Position numbers and translations under genes: made by a program. The notes under the pieces were generated by a model that saw only the letters and a program-made list of their open reading frames with translations, had not been told where the DNA came from and did not search any database. This document shows positions 22,800-29,414 of a stretch of DNA of 29,414 bases, piece after piece (within the stretch, counting starts at the first letter, position 1; the number at the start of each line of letters is the position of its first letter). This DNA is from a virus. Location: IMG/VR virus record IMGVR_UViG_3300032217_000716, positions 1 through 29,414 of that record; one strand, 5' to 3'.

Positions 22800-23203
22800 T
22801 GTCAGCCAATTACGATATACCAGCAGAACAGGGTTCGGACTTTTTCCTCCATATTCGTTATTTGGATGAAGATGATAACCCAGTAGACTTATCAGATTAT
22901 ACAGCAGAAATGCAAGTTCGTCGTTCATACGAAATGGACGGTGTTCTTGCGTTCTTCACATCAGATCCATGTGGTGCTACTATCGGTAATACTTTTGGAT
23001 ATGGTGGTATAACCCTAAACTGTTCCTATGATGGAGTAACTGGTTATACTGGTGGTGTGTTCATAACTGCAACTGGAACTGGAATGTCTAACATGCCTAT
23101 TGGTAAGTTTGTATATGATCTTCGTATTCTAGGCATAACTGGTAATAATGTTGTAAGAATGCTTGAAGGACGATTTGATTCTTCCCCGAGAGTAACCCGA
23201 TGA
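22799..23203 (+). CDS. Beta-rich virion protein (fibre/baseplate-associated)
   Basis: 134 aa. DIPAEQGSDFFLHIRYLDED, then NPVDLSDYTAEMQVRRSY, resembles small beta-sandwich domains found at the N-termini of, or next to, phage baseplate and receptor-binding proteins. The later Gly/Thr-rich strands (FGYGGITLN, GVFITATGTGMSNMPIGKFVYDLRI) end in a conserved-looking LEGRFDSSPRVTR. There is no enzymatic motif. It is the first of the virion genes and overlaps the 40-aa ORF by 4 bases. Its start lies in a hairpin with a late-type promoter. Assignment to the tail is from context and composition. Confidence 0.72.
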   Translation: MSANYDIPAEQGSDFFLHIRYLDEDDNPVDLSDYTAEMQVRRSYEMDGVLAFFTSDPCGATIGNTFGYGGITLNCSYDGVTGYTGGVFITATGTGMSNMPIGKFVYDLRILGITGNNVVRMLEGRFDSSPRVTR

Positions 23204-23322
23204 AGATAGAACTAACAGAAAAGTATAAAGTAGTAACCAGTAAACAGGTTTACTCTTCTGGTAAGAAAGTTCTATCACTTACTATACAGAATAAATCTAG
23301 GAAGAAAATTCTTCACCCATAA
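23200..23322 (+). CDS. 40-aa basic ORF between virion genes
   Basis: Starts at an ATGA overlap with the preceding gene and ends with TAA whose last A begins the next ATG (TAATG). Sequence: MKIELTEKYKVVTSKQVYSS, then KKVLSLTIQNKSRKKILHP. It is strongly basic with alternating hydrophobic residues, suggesting a beta hairpin pair. No family is recognised. The perfect fit between two genes, with coupling at both ends, is the evidence that it is translated. Confidence 0.6.
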   Translation: MKIELTEKYKVVTSKQVYSSGKKVLSLTIQNKSRKKILHP

Positions 23323-24989
23323 TGAAAAGTTTTTTTGATTATAACAAGAATGAACTCAAGGAAGAAATAAAGGGTTCTTCCAAGATTATTGTTAGCAAAC
23401 CAATTGCTGGCGATAAGTTTGTTCTTTGCAATAATCAGTTTGGTTTGGATGCCGGAACAGTTGTTACAATAACAGAAGAGGTTGGAGATATACAGCAAGT
23501 CGGTTTTGGTCTATCTGTAGTTAATATAAACACACCAAAAGGGATACTAACACTACAGGGATCGACTAAACTAATTCAAGAATCTTTTAATCCATATGTT
23601 GAACCTGTAGTTCTTGAAGAAGAACCAAAGGTTGTTATCGTGAATAAAACAATTCAACAGAGAATTGTAGAAGAAGGAACCCCCGGTGAAAGGGGTCCAA
23701 AGGGCGAACAAGGTCCTCGTGGATTTCAGGGTTCTGTTGGTGATCGTGGAGCAAAGGGAGACAAGGGAGATCAAGGAGAGAAGGGTGATACTGGTGAACA
23801 AGGTATTCCCGGAATTCAAGGTCCTCAGGGAGAACGCGGAGAGAAGGGCGAGCAAGGAGAAAAGGGTGATGTTGGTCCTCAAGGACTACAAGGTAAACCC
23901 GGTTCTTCTGGTAAGCAAGGCAAGGATGGAAAGCCTGGTTCGCAAGGACCAAAGGGTGATCGTGGAGAACCGGGACTCAAAGGCGAACCCGGCTCCACTG
24001 GCGCGACCGGAGCAAAAGGTGAAAAAGGAGATAAAGGTGAAAATGGGCTTGCTGGCAAAGATGGTAAGAATGGTAAAGATGGAAAAGCCGGAAAAGATGG
24101 TAAAGATGGAACTCCCGGAAACCCCGGAAAGCAAGGAGAGAAGGGTGATCAAGGAGAACCAGGACCCTCTGGTATTATCTCTGCATCATATCCCCTTGTA
24201 TATGACGCAAAAGCGCGTTCTTTAAGTTTTGATTCTACTAAGATTGAGAAGTTAATTACTTCTCTATCTGGAACAAAGGGAACATTTGATCTTACTTCTC
24301 TTGGTGGTGGTGCTGTTGGTATACAATTTAATAAAACGCAGTTACTAAAATCGGTAAATGACATTAACTTTACTGGTTCTGGTGTCAATGTAGTTCGTAG
24401 GGGTAAAGGTGTAGAAGTTCAGATTTCTGGTGGTGGTGGCAGTGGTTCTACTGGACCAACAGGTCCCACCGGCCCTGCTGGTTCTGGAATCAGTGGTCCT
24501 TATATTACGACATTCAATGGATTAAGTGGTGGTATTACTCTTAGTTTTGGTCAGGGTATAACCGGAACTTATAAGGGAAACACTTTAACTATTGGATTGA
24601 ATTATATAAATGCCGGGCAAACAATGGCAAATGCTGCTCCCGGTAATTTAGATTTTATTGCGTATCAAGCAAAAAGTGGTGCTATGCGTATTGTTAACTT
24701 CACTACGCTATTTGGTGCATTTAATGCACCATTATACACAGCACCACCGGGCGAAACAATTGAGGCTCCTGGACCCGGATCTTACTTTCTTCAGCAATCT
24801 GGATCTTCAAACTATTCTGTAGGTTTTACTGGTGCTGCACAAACTATCAGAGCAGCAGGATTTACTGAGGGATTAACTGCACCAAATTTGGCAGATATAG
24901 TAGCAGGAGATCGTTGGTTTAGAACCGATGAAGGTATTTTATACACCGCAATTACAGGTGTTTCTGGTTACATATGGGTAGAACTTTAA
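23322..24989 (+). CDS. Collagen-like phage fibre protein
   Basis: 555 aa. Residues 1-118 form a globular head (IIVSKPIAGDKFVLCNNQFG). Residues 119-283 are 55 uninterrupted Gly-X-Y triplets rich in KGE/KGD and GER/GEQ, charge pairs known to stabilise collagen helices without hydroxyproline. A second short run, GSTGPTGPTGPAGSG, follows later. The part after the main run includes YITTFNGLSGGITLS, a module shared with the next protein. The C-terminus ADIVAGDRWFRTDEGILYTA, then WVEL, is a small fibre-tip-like module. It should form a trimeric rod as a tail or whisker fibre. Its stop overlaps a TAATAAATA element. Confidence 0.9.
   Translation: MKSFFDYNKNELKEEIKGSSKIIVSKPIAGDKFVLCNNQFGLDAGTVVTITEEVGDIQQVGFGLSVVNINTPKGILTLQGSTKLIQESFNPYVEPVVLEEEPKVVIVNKTIQQRIVEEGTPGERGPKGEQGPRGFQGSVGDRGAKGDKGDQGEKGDTGEQGIPGIQGPQGERGEKGEQGEKGDVGPQGLQGKPGSSGKQGKDGKPGSQGPKGDRGEPGLKGEPGSTGATGAKGEKGDKGENGLAGKDGKNGKDGKAGKDGKDGTPGNPGKQGEKGDQGEPGPSGIISASYPLVYDAKARSLSFDSTKIEKLITSLSGTKGTFDLTSLGGGAVGIQFNKTQLLKSVNDINFTGSGVNVVRRGKGVEVQISGGGGSGSTGPTGPTGPAGSGISGPYITTFNGLSGGITLSFGQGITGTYKGNTLTIGLNYINAGQTMANAAPGNLDFIAYQAKSGAMRIVNFTTLFGAFNAPLYTAPPGETIEAPGPGSYFLQQSGSSNYSVGFTGAAQTIRAAGFTEGLTAPNLADIVAGDRWFRTDEGILYTAITGVSGYIWVEL
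23676..24170 (+). repeat. Collagen Gly-X-Y repeat tract
   Basis: 55 consecutive triplets encoding residues 119-283 of the collagen-like protein, with no interruption of the glycine register. DNA-level repetition is moderate because codons vary. Confidence 0.92.
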
Positions 24990-24995
24990 TAAATA
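24988..24995 (+). promoter_or_regulatory. AATAAATA element before the long fibre gene
   Basis: Seven of eight to the late consensus and overlapping the preceding TAA. However, a start about 6 bases on would leave only some 4 bases of leader and exclude the AGGA binding site at 24995-24998. It may therefore be chance or just AT-rich spacer. Confidence 0.25.
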
Positions 24996-25004
24996 GGAAT
25001 ACCA

Positions 25005-28000
25005 ATGGCAATAAATTTTCCTAACAATCCAACTGAAGGCGATTCATACACATTTAACGGTATAACATGGATATGGAATGGTTATGCATGGGATAAAGTA
25101 TCTTCCGGTATAACTGGTGGGTATGTTAGCAATCTTAATGGACTAAGTGGTGGTGTTACACTATCTGCCGGAAGTGGTATTACCCTAACCTCTTCAGATA
25201 ATATAATAACTATTTCGTCATTTGGTGGTGGAACTGGTGCTGGTATTTCATCTGTAAATAGTGTTTCTGGTGGTGAAACCGGAAATGTTAATGTGTATCA
25301 ATTAATCAACAATACAAAGATAGTTACACTTGATACTGATGGTGTATTAACATTACCTCTGGGTGGAAGAATCGGTGAAACCGGAAGTGATATGATATTG
25401 ACCCCACCAAATGGTTTGACTGGTCAAGGACTTGTAATTCGTCCAACTAGTATATTTGGTATAACAGCAAGCGGTTATATTGTAAATGATCAAAATCTAA
25501 TTATAACCATAACAAATCTTAATTATTCAATTGCTAATTATTCTGTTCAGTTTGAATATGAAATAACAGGAATAGCAGATCCAGCACAATTAGGTTTAGC
25601 AGGTTTAACCGGAGTTTTTACCGAATTACTTCCTTATGGTGAACTAAATCAAACTGCAACAGTTACTTTACCAATTCCTGCAAACTCAACAGCAACTACA
25701 TTTACTTTAACTGTTGTTGGTGTTACTGCCGGTTCTTGGGGTGCTAATGGTACACAAATTACTGTTACTGATAATGGTGCACACGCTGTAGAAAATCATC
25801 ATATACATCTAGTTTCAGCAGATCCAACAACAGTTGATCTTTATTTGGGTGAAGATGATCATTATGTAAAAGTTGAGAAAAATAATGGTAATGTTATTGT
25901 TGGAACAGATTCCGATACTTATAACTGGGTATTTGGTACTACTGGTATACTTTTATTGCCTGGTGATGCTAACCTAGGTGAATTATCTAATGGTGAAATA
26001 TATTTGGGAGTAAATTCACCAAATAAAATAGTTGGTTTAAGCAATTATAACACTTCCGCCGCATATCTTACAGAAAATAATTTTAGTTTAACATTTCCAA
26101 ATTATAGTTGGAATTTTGATAAAAACTTAACGATTCCTTTTGATGGAGATATCCAACGAAATAATAAATCTGTTATAATAAATCAAGATGTATGGAGATA
26201 TGTTTCTGCTGGTGGTTTATTTACTGTAGCGATTAAAACTGATGGAACTTTATGGTCTTGTGGAATTAACACAAATTCCGAATGTGGAAATCCAAATGCT
26301 AATAGATCAATTTTTACGATAGTTGATGATAATCCAGTCTGGAGTGTGGTAGATTGTGGTTTTGATCATACCCTTGCACTCAAAAATGATGGAACTCTGT
26401 GGGTATGGGGAAGTGATCAATATAATCAATGTGCTAGTAATGGAGATCCAGTAAATACACCAACACAGATTCTTATGAATGATGGTGGTTCTGAAACTTG
26501 GAGTGCCATAGCGGCTGGTAATGGTTTTAGTTTGGCTATTAGAAGTAATAATGGTAGACAATTGTATGGATGGGGACGTAACAATAGAGGACAGTTAGGT
26601 TTAAATGATACAGATAATCGTTCAGTCCCTACTCTGATTGATGATCAGGAGTATTGGACTCGTATTAGTGCTGGTAATAATCATAGTATGGCACTCAAGG
26701 GTGTAATTGGTCCTTATGAATTGTGTATTTGGGGTGGAAATTCACACGGACAACTTGGTGATGGAACTATAGATGATATAATTACTCCTTATAATTTAAC
26801 TTCTGATACTGGCATTTATTTTACAAAAATCGGTGCAGGAGATGAATATAGTATTGCACTCGATGATTCTAATCTATTATACGGTTGGGGCAGAAATGAT
26901 TTAGGTCAATGTGGTTTAGGTGTAACTGGTGATACAAATACACCAACTCAGTCTGGTAATGCTTCATATAGACAAATAAAAGCAAGTAAATTTGCAACAT
27001 CTTATGGAATTGCTAATGATTCTAGTATATGGGGCTGGGGTGATAATTCATATGGACAGTTAGCATACAATCCAACACAAGAACCTTTTTTTCTTACTCA
27101 TAGACAAATTGGTTATTCCCCTATAACTAGTGCCGAAAATGTACCGGGAACTATAGCGGGTGGTTATGTACACACCGTAATGCTTTATGTCACAGACAAA
27201 AACATTTACGATTCTAATATTAGATCATTATTATATTCATGCGGATATAACTTCGAAGGACAACTAGGAACTGGTGATCCTACACAAAACAACAATAGAT
27301 GGTATTTTGAACAAGTATTTGGTGGTAATGTTACTGTACCTTGTTTAACAAACACGGATGGCACAGATGGTACAGAATACAAAGTTTCATTAGAAAGTAA
27401 CGGATCTGTTCTTCTACCAACACTCACAGTACCTCTCAGTGACAATTCTAGTCCAATTGGTACTGGACAAACATTAAAATTTGCTAGCCCACAACAAGCA
27501 ATAATTTATGGACCAGAATCAACTTCTGGATCATTTAATGCTCAAAGATTAATAATCCAAGGCGCGCCTGGATACACCGGAACCTCTGGCGAAGGTGGTG
27601 ACATTTATATGTGGGCAGGTCCTGGTGGAAATGTCGATGGTAATGGTGGTGATATAAAAGTTCGTGCTGGTCGTGGTTCTGGAAATGGTTCGGGTGGATA
27701 TTTAAATTTACAAGCAGGAGATTCCTTTGGTGGTTCTGGAGCAGGTGGTTGGATTAATATTGAAAGTGGTCAAACTAGCACAGGAACTGGTGGCGGATAT
27801 ATCAGATTAAATGCTAGAGATGGTGGCAATATTAATTTGCGGACATACAATAATGGTACTAAAGATTGGGTATTTGATGCTGATGGTGCATTAACATTAC
27901 CAAATGGTGCAAAACTTGGTGATTTTTATAATGCTAGTGGTATAGATTTAGTTGCACCAACTGGCACAGGTGGTTATGCTGGAATAGTCAGTAATGATTT

Positions 28001-29414
28001 GAATCAATTTGTTGCTGCTTCTGATACTGAAGTTCAAATTGGAACAGATTTTAATGGATTTGGTTATACTTGGATATTTGATAAGAGTGGTGTATTATCA
28101 TTACCATCTGGTGGTTATATTAATGGTCTTGAAATAGGAACTGATGTTCAAGCATATAGTTCAGTTCTTGATTCTGTTGCTGGTGGAACTTATATTTCTT
28201 CATTCAATGGACTGATAGGTGGAGTAACCCTAGCAGCCGGATCGAATATCACATTGACTCCGGTGGGCAATACAATTACGATTTCGTCTAGCGGAGGTGG
28301 TAATACTGGTTCTGGTGCAACAGGAGCCACCGGAGCCAAAGGTGATACAGGTGCTACCGGATCTACTGGTGTCACGGGAGCAACAGGTGCAACAGGTTCT
28401 CAAGGTATTCAAGGAAATACTGGTGCCACTGGTCCCGTTGATTCTTATGTAATTTCTTTCAATGGTCTTACTGGTGCTGTAACCGGAGTCACCACAGGAA
28501 CTGCAAATAACTTTGTTGCATTGCAAACCTTTAGTGCTGGTATTTCGGCTTCAGGTGGAATTACATTTAATGGCGGCAAGGTATGGACATCTGCTAATGA
28601 CGGCGCAGGTTCAGGATTGGATGCTGATGCCGTAAGAGGAGTGAGTGGTGATCGTCTTCTTGAAGAAATTCAAACAGGACTCCTGTACGGTGGTGTCCTT
28701 ACAATCAATTCAGGAAATACAGCAGCAGTGGATGTTTCCGCAGGAGCAGGAATCATTGTCACGGTAAACGCTAACACAGGAGGATATCCTGCACCTAGTC
28801 TACAAACCATACAATGGACTGCCAAGACAGGTGTTACTCTTGCAGGAATGACATCATCGGACTTTACTTTCTTCCGTATTGATTCATCAGGAAATCTACA
28901 GCAGTCGTCTAGCAATTTCTCGCAAACCGAATACCTGAACAGCGTAATAATTGGTAATGCGGTTCACCAATCACGGGCTTATGTGAACCGAGTTCATTAC
29001 CACCCAATCGTAGCCTACGCTTCAAGCGCACAATACGAAACATTTATTCGTTACTTTGGTGGACTCAAGGTAGACGGTTATGTGATGAGTGGATACGGAA
29101 CCACAGGCGGCATACAGCACACTACAGGTACTGCGTTTGCTTTGGGCGCAAACATGGATGTTGACCCCAACAATCCAAGTCTTGTCACAGACAGTTCTTC
29201 TGTGCCTGTGCAACAACTATTCTACCTGTACAGAAATGCTGGTGGTACTTATAGAACAGATCCTACTGCCCGCACTACCGTTAATTTTGGAAATTACGAT
29301 GACGGGGACGGAACTCTTGGAAATGTCGGCAACCAAAGTTGGTCTATACAGCGAGTCTACAAGATTCCGGGACTAAACAATGCGCTGTACATCTACTACG
29401 GCACAGCAGTCTAC
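25005..29414 (+). CDS. Giant modular tail fibre / adhesin with RCC1-type propeller (3' truncated by window edge)
   Basis: At least 1470 aa, open to the last base. The ATG at 25005 has TAGGAA upstream. N-terminus FPNNPTEGDSYTFNGITWIW resembles other fibre modules. Then come an NGLSGGVTL module (about 38-75) and repeats of the W-x-F-x-x-x-G-x-L-x-LP-x-G type (for example TLDTDGVLTLPLGGRIG, YNWVFGTTGILLLPG, DWVFDADGALTLPNG, YTWIFDKSGVLSLPSGG). Seven RCC1-like repeats span about 395-765, and tandem Gly-rich repeats about 864-947. Further on are another FNGL module (about 1062), 14 collagen triplets (1104-1145), and a third FNGL module. The C-terminal region has the fibre motif GLDADAVRGVSGDRLLEEI. 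No enzyme motif is seen. It is likely the long receptor-binding fibre. GC rises towards the 3' end. Confidence 0.92.
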   Translation, partial: MAINFPNNPTEGDSYTFNGITWIWNGYAWDKVSSGITGGYVSNLNGLSGGVTLSAGSGITLTSSDNIITISSFGGGTGAGISSVNSVSGGETGNVNVYQLINNTKIVTLDTDGVLTLPLGGRIGETGSDMILTPPNGLTGQGLVIRPTSIFGITASGYIVNDQNLIITITNLNYSIANYSVQFEYEITGIADPAQLGLAGLTGVFTELLPYGELNQTATVTLPIPANSTATTFTLTVVGVTAGSWGANGTQITVTDNGAHAVENHHIHLVSADPTTVDLYLGEDDHYVKVEKNNGNVIVGTDSDTYNWVFGTTGILLLPGDANLGELSNGEIYLGVNSPNKIVGLSNYNTSAAYLTENNFSLTFPNYSWNFDKNLTIPFDGDIQRNNKSVIINQDVWRYVSAGGLFTVAIKTDGTLWSCGINTNSECGNPNANRSIFTIVDDNPVWSVVDCGFDHTLALKNDGTLWVWGSDQYNQCASNGDPVNTPTQILMNDGGSETWSAIAAGNGFSLAIRSNNGRQLYGWGRNNRGQLGLNDTDNRSVPTLIDDQEYWTRISAGNNHSMALKGVIGPYELCIWGGNSHGQLGDGTIDDIITPYNLTSDTGIYFTKIGAGDEYSIALDDSNLLYGWGRNDLGQCGLGVTGDTNTPTQSGNASYRQIKASKFATSYGIANDSSIWGWGDNSYGQLAYNPTQEPFFLTHRQIGYSPITSAENVPGTIAGGYVHTVMLYVTDKNIYDSNIRSLLYSCGYNFEGQLGTGDPTQNNNRWYFEQVFGGNVTVPCLTNTDGTDGTEYKVSLESNGSVLLPTLTVPLSDNSSPIGTGQTLKFASPQQAIIYGPESTSGSFNAQRLIIQGAPGYTGTSGEGGDIYMWAGPGGNVDGNGGDIKVRAGRGSGNGSGGYLNLQAGDSFGGSGAGGWINIESGQTSTGTGGGYIRLNARDGGNINLRTYNNGTKDWVFDADGALTLPNGAKLGDFYNASGIDLVAPTGTGGYAGIVSNDLNQFVAASDTEVQIGTDFNGFGYTWIFDKSGVLSLPSGGYINGLEIGTDVQAYSSVLDSVAGGTYISSFNGLIGGVTLAAGSNITLTPVGNTITISSSGGGNTGSGATGATGAKGDTGATGSTGVTGATGATGSQGIQGNTGATGPVDSYVISFNGLTGAVTGVTTGTANNFVALQTFSAGISASGGITFNGGKVWTSANDGAGSGLDADAVRGVSGDRLLEEIQTGLLYGGVLTINSGNTAAVDVSAGAGIIVTVNANTGGYPAPSLQTIQWTAKTGVTLAGMTSSDFTFFRIDSSGNLQQSSSNFSQTEYLNSVIIGNAVHQSRAYVNRVHYHPIVAYASSAQYETFIRYFGGLKVDGYVMSGYGTTGGIQHTTGTAFALGANMDVDPNNPSLVTDSSSVPVQQLFYLYRNAGGTYRTDPTARTTVNFGNYDDGDGTLGNVGNQSWSIQRVYKIPGLNNALYIYYGTAVY
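26187..27299 (+). repeat. Seven RCC1-type repeats (predicted seven-bladed beta-propeller)
   Basis: Seven copies of the pattern W-x-x-I-x-A-G-x-x-H-(T/S)-x-A-L-...-L-(Y/W)-x-W-G-x-N-x-x-G-Q-L-G. Examples: VVDCGFDHTLALKNDGTLWV, ISAGNNHSMALKG then CIWGGNSHGQLGDG, IGAGDEYSIALDD then YGWGRNDLGQCG. Seven is the number of blades in RCC1. Confidence 0.85.
27594..27849 (+). repeat. Tandem glycine-rich repeats of about 16 residues
   Basis: Five to six units beginning GG(D/Y/W)(I/L): GGDIYMWAGPGGNVDGN, GGDIKVRAGRGSGNGS, GGYLNLQAGDSFGGSGA, GGWINIESGQTSTGTG, GGYIRLNARDG, GNINLR. Alternating strand residues and AG turns suggest a beta-roll or polyglycine-type stack. Confidence 0.8.
28314..28439 (+). repeat. 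Short collagen Gly-X-Y tract in the long fibre
   Basis: 14 uninterrupted triplets (GAT GAT GAK GDT GAT GST GVT GAT GAT GSQ GIQ GNT GAT GPV). They are mostly Gly-Ala-Thr and lack the charge pairs of the upstream collagen protein. Confidence 0.85.

Noticed and set aside
23676-24170. Repeat tract as a CRISPR array or minisatellite
   Set aside because: The period is 9 bases at protein level only, with no constant repeat/variable spacer pattern; it is collagen coding sequence.
23571-24388. Several open frames on the minus strand and in +2 opposite the collagen tract
   Set aside because: They mirror the Gly-X-Y periodicity of the real gene, have low-complexity Leu/Ser or Arg/Glu composition and lack ribosome sites.
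28190-28526. Minus-strand frames opposite the short collagen tract (Pro/Val- or Ser/Thr/Cys-rich)
   Set aside because: Shadows of the Gly-Ala-Thr repeat; no start signals, and they lie fully inside the intact fibre gene.

Overview
The window is a fragment of a tailed-phage genome of the T4-like (myovirus) type. All recognised genes lie on the + strand, packed end to end. Many neighbours share ATGA stop/start overlaps, and no gene-free stretch exceeds 300 bases. The phage assignment rests on a nearly complete T4-type DNA-metabolism module in canonical relative order: UvsW helicase (5'-truncated), late sigma factor gp55, gp47/gp46 recombination nuclease, RNase H, gp45 clamp, gp44/gp62 clamp loader and the RegA repressor. 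The AT-rich DNA, the gene order and the fibre architecture resemble marine T4-like phages (cyanophage or pelagiphage relatives). No photosynthesis gene or other host marker is present, so the host cannot be named.

Layout. (1) 1-12820 is the replication, recombination and late-transcription module. Inside it sit an unusual cassette of a PLP-fold enzyme, a large TSPPYF-type methyltransferase and an unrecognised lysine-rich protein, followed by a small fibre-like protein. RNase H appears to start at an ATT codon just downstream of a sigma70-like promoter. A strong terminator separates the clamp from the clamp loader. (2) 12822-22771 is a block of fourteen sugar/glycan genes directly after regA: seven GT-A/GT2-like transferases (one with a TPR-like half), a GT10 fucosyltransferase-like protein, a GT25-like protein, an FkbM methyltransferase, a HAD phosphatase, a sugar nucleotidyltransferase, a cupin and a short GDPD-like phosphodiesterase. 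(3) 22799-29414 holds virion and fibre genes: a small beta-rich protein, a 40-aa ORF, a 555-aa protein with 55 uninterrupted collagen Gly-X-Y triplets, and a fibre of at least 1470 aa that runs off the window. That fibre carries seven RCC1-type repeats (a predicted beta-propeller), tandem Gly-rich repeats and a short collagen segment.

How it fits together. Early/middle genes supply DNA replication and repair, with gp55 and the clamp enabling T4-type late transcription. TATAAATA-like motifs upstream of several glycan and fibre genes fit gp55-dependent late promoters. Some of these overlap small hairpins whose loops hold the ribosome binding site, resembling the T4 strategy of silencing read-through transcripts. 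The glycan block abuts the fibre genes, so decoration of fibre or capsid, or remodelling of the host surface, are its leading possible roles. Both are inferences.
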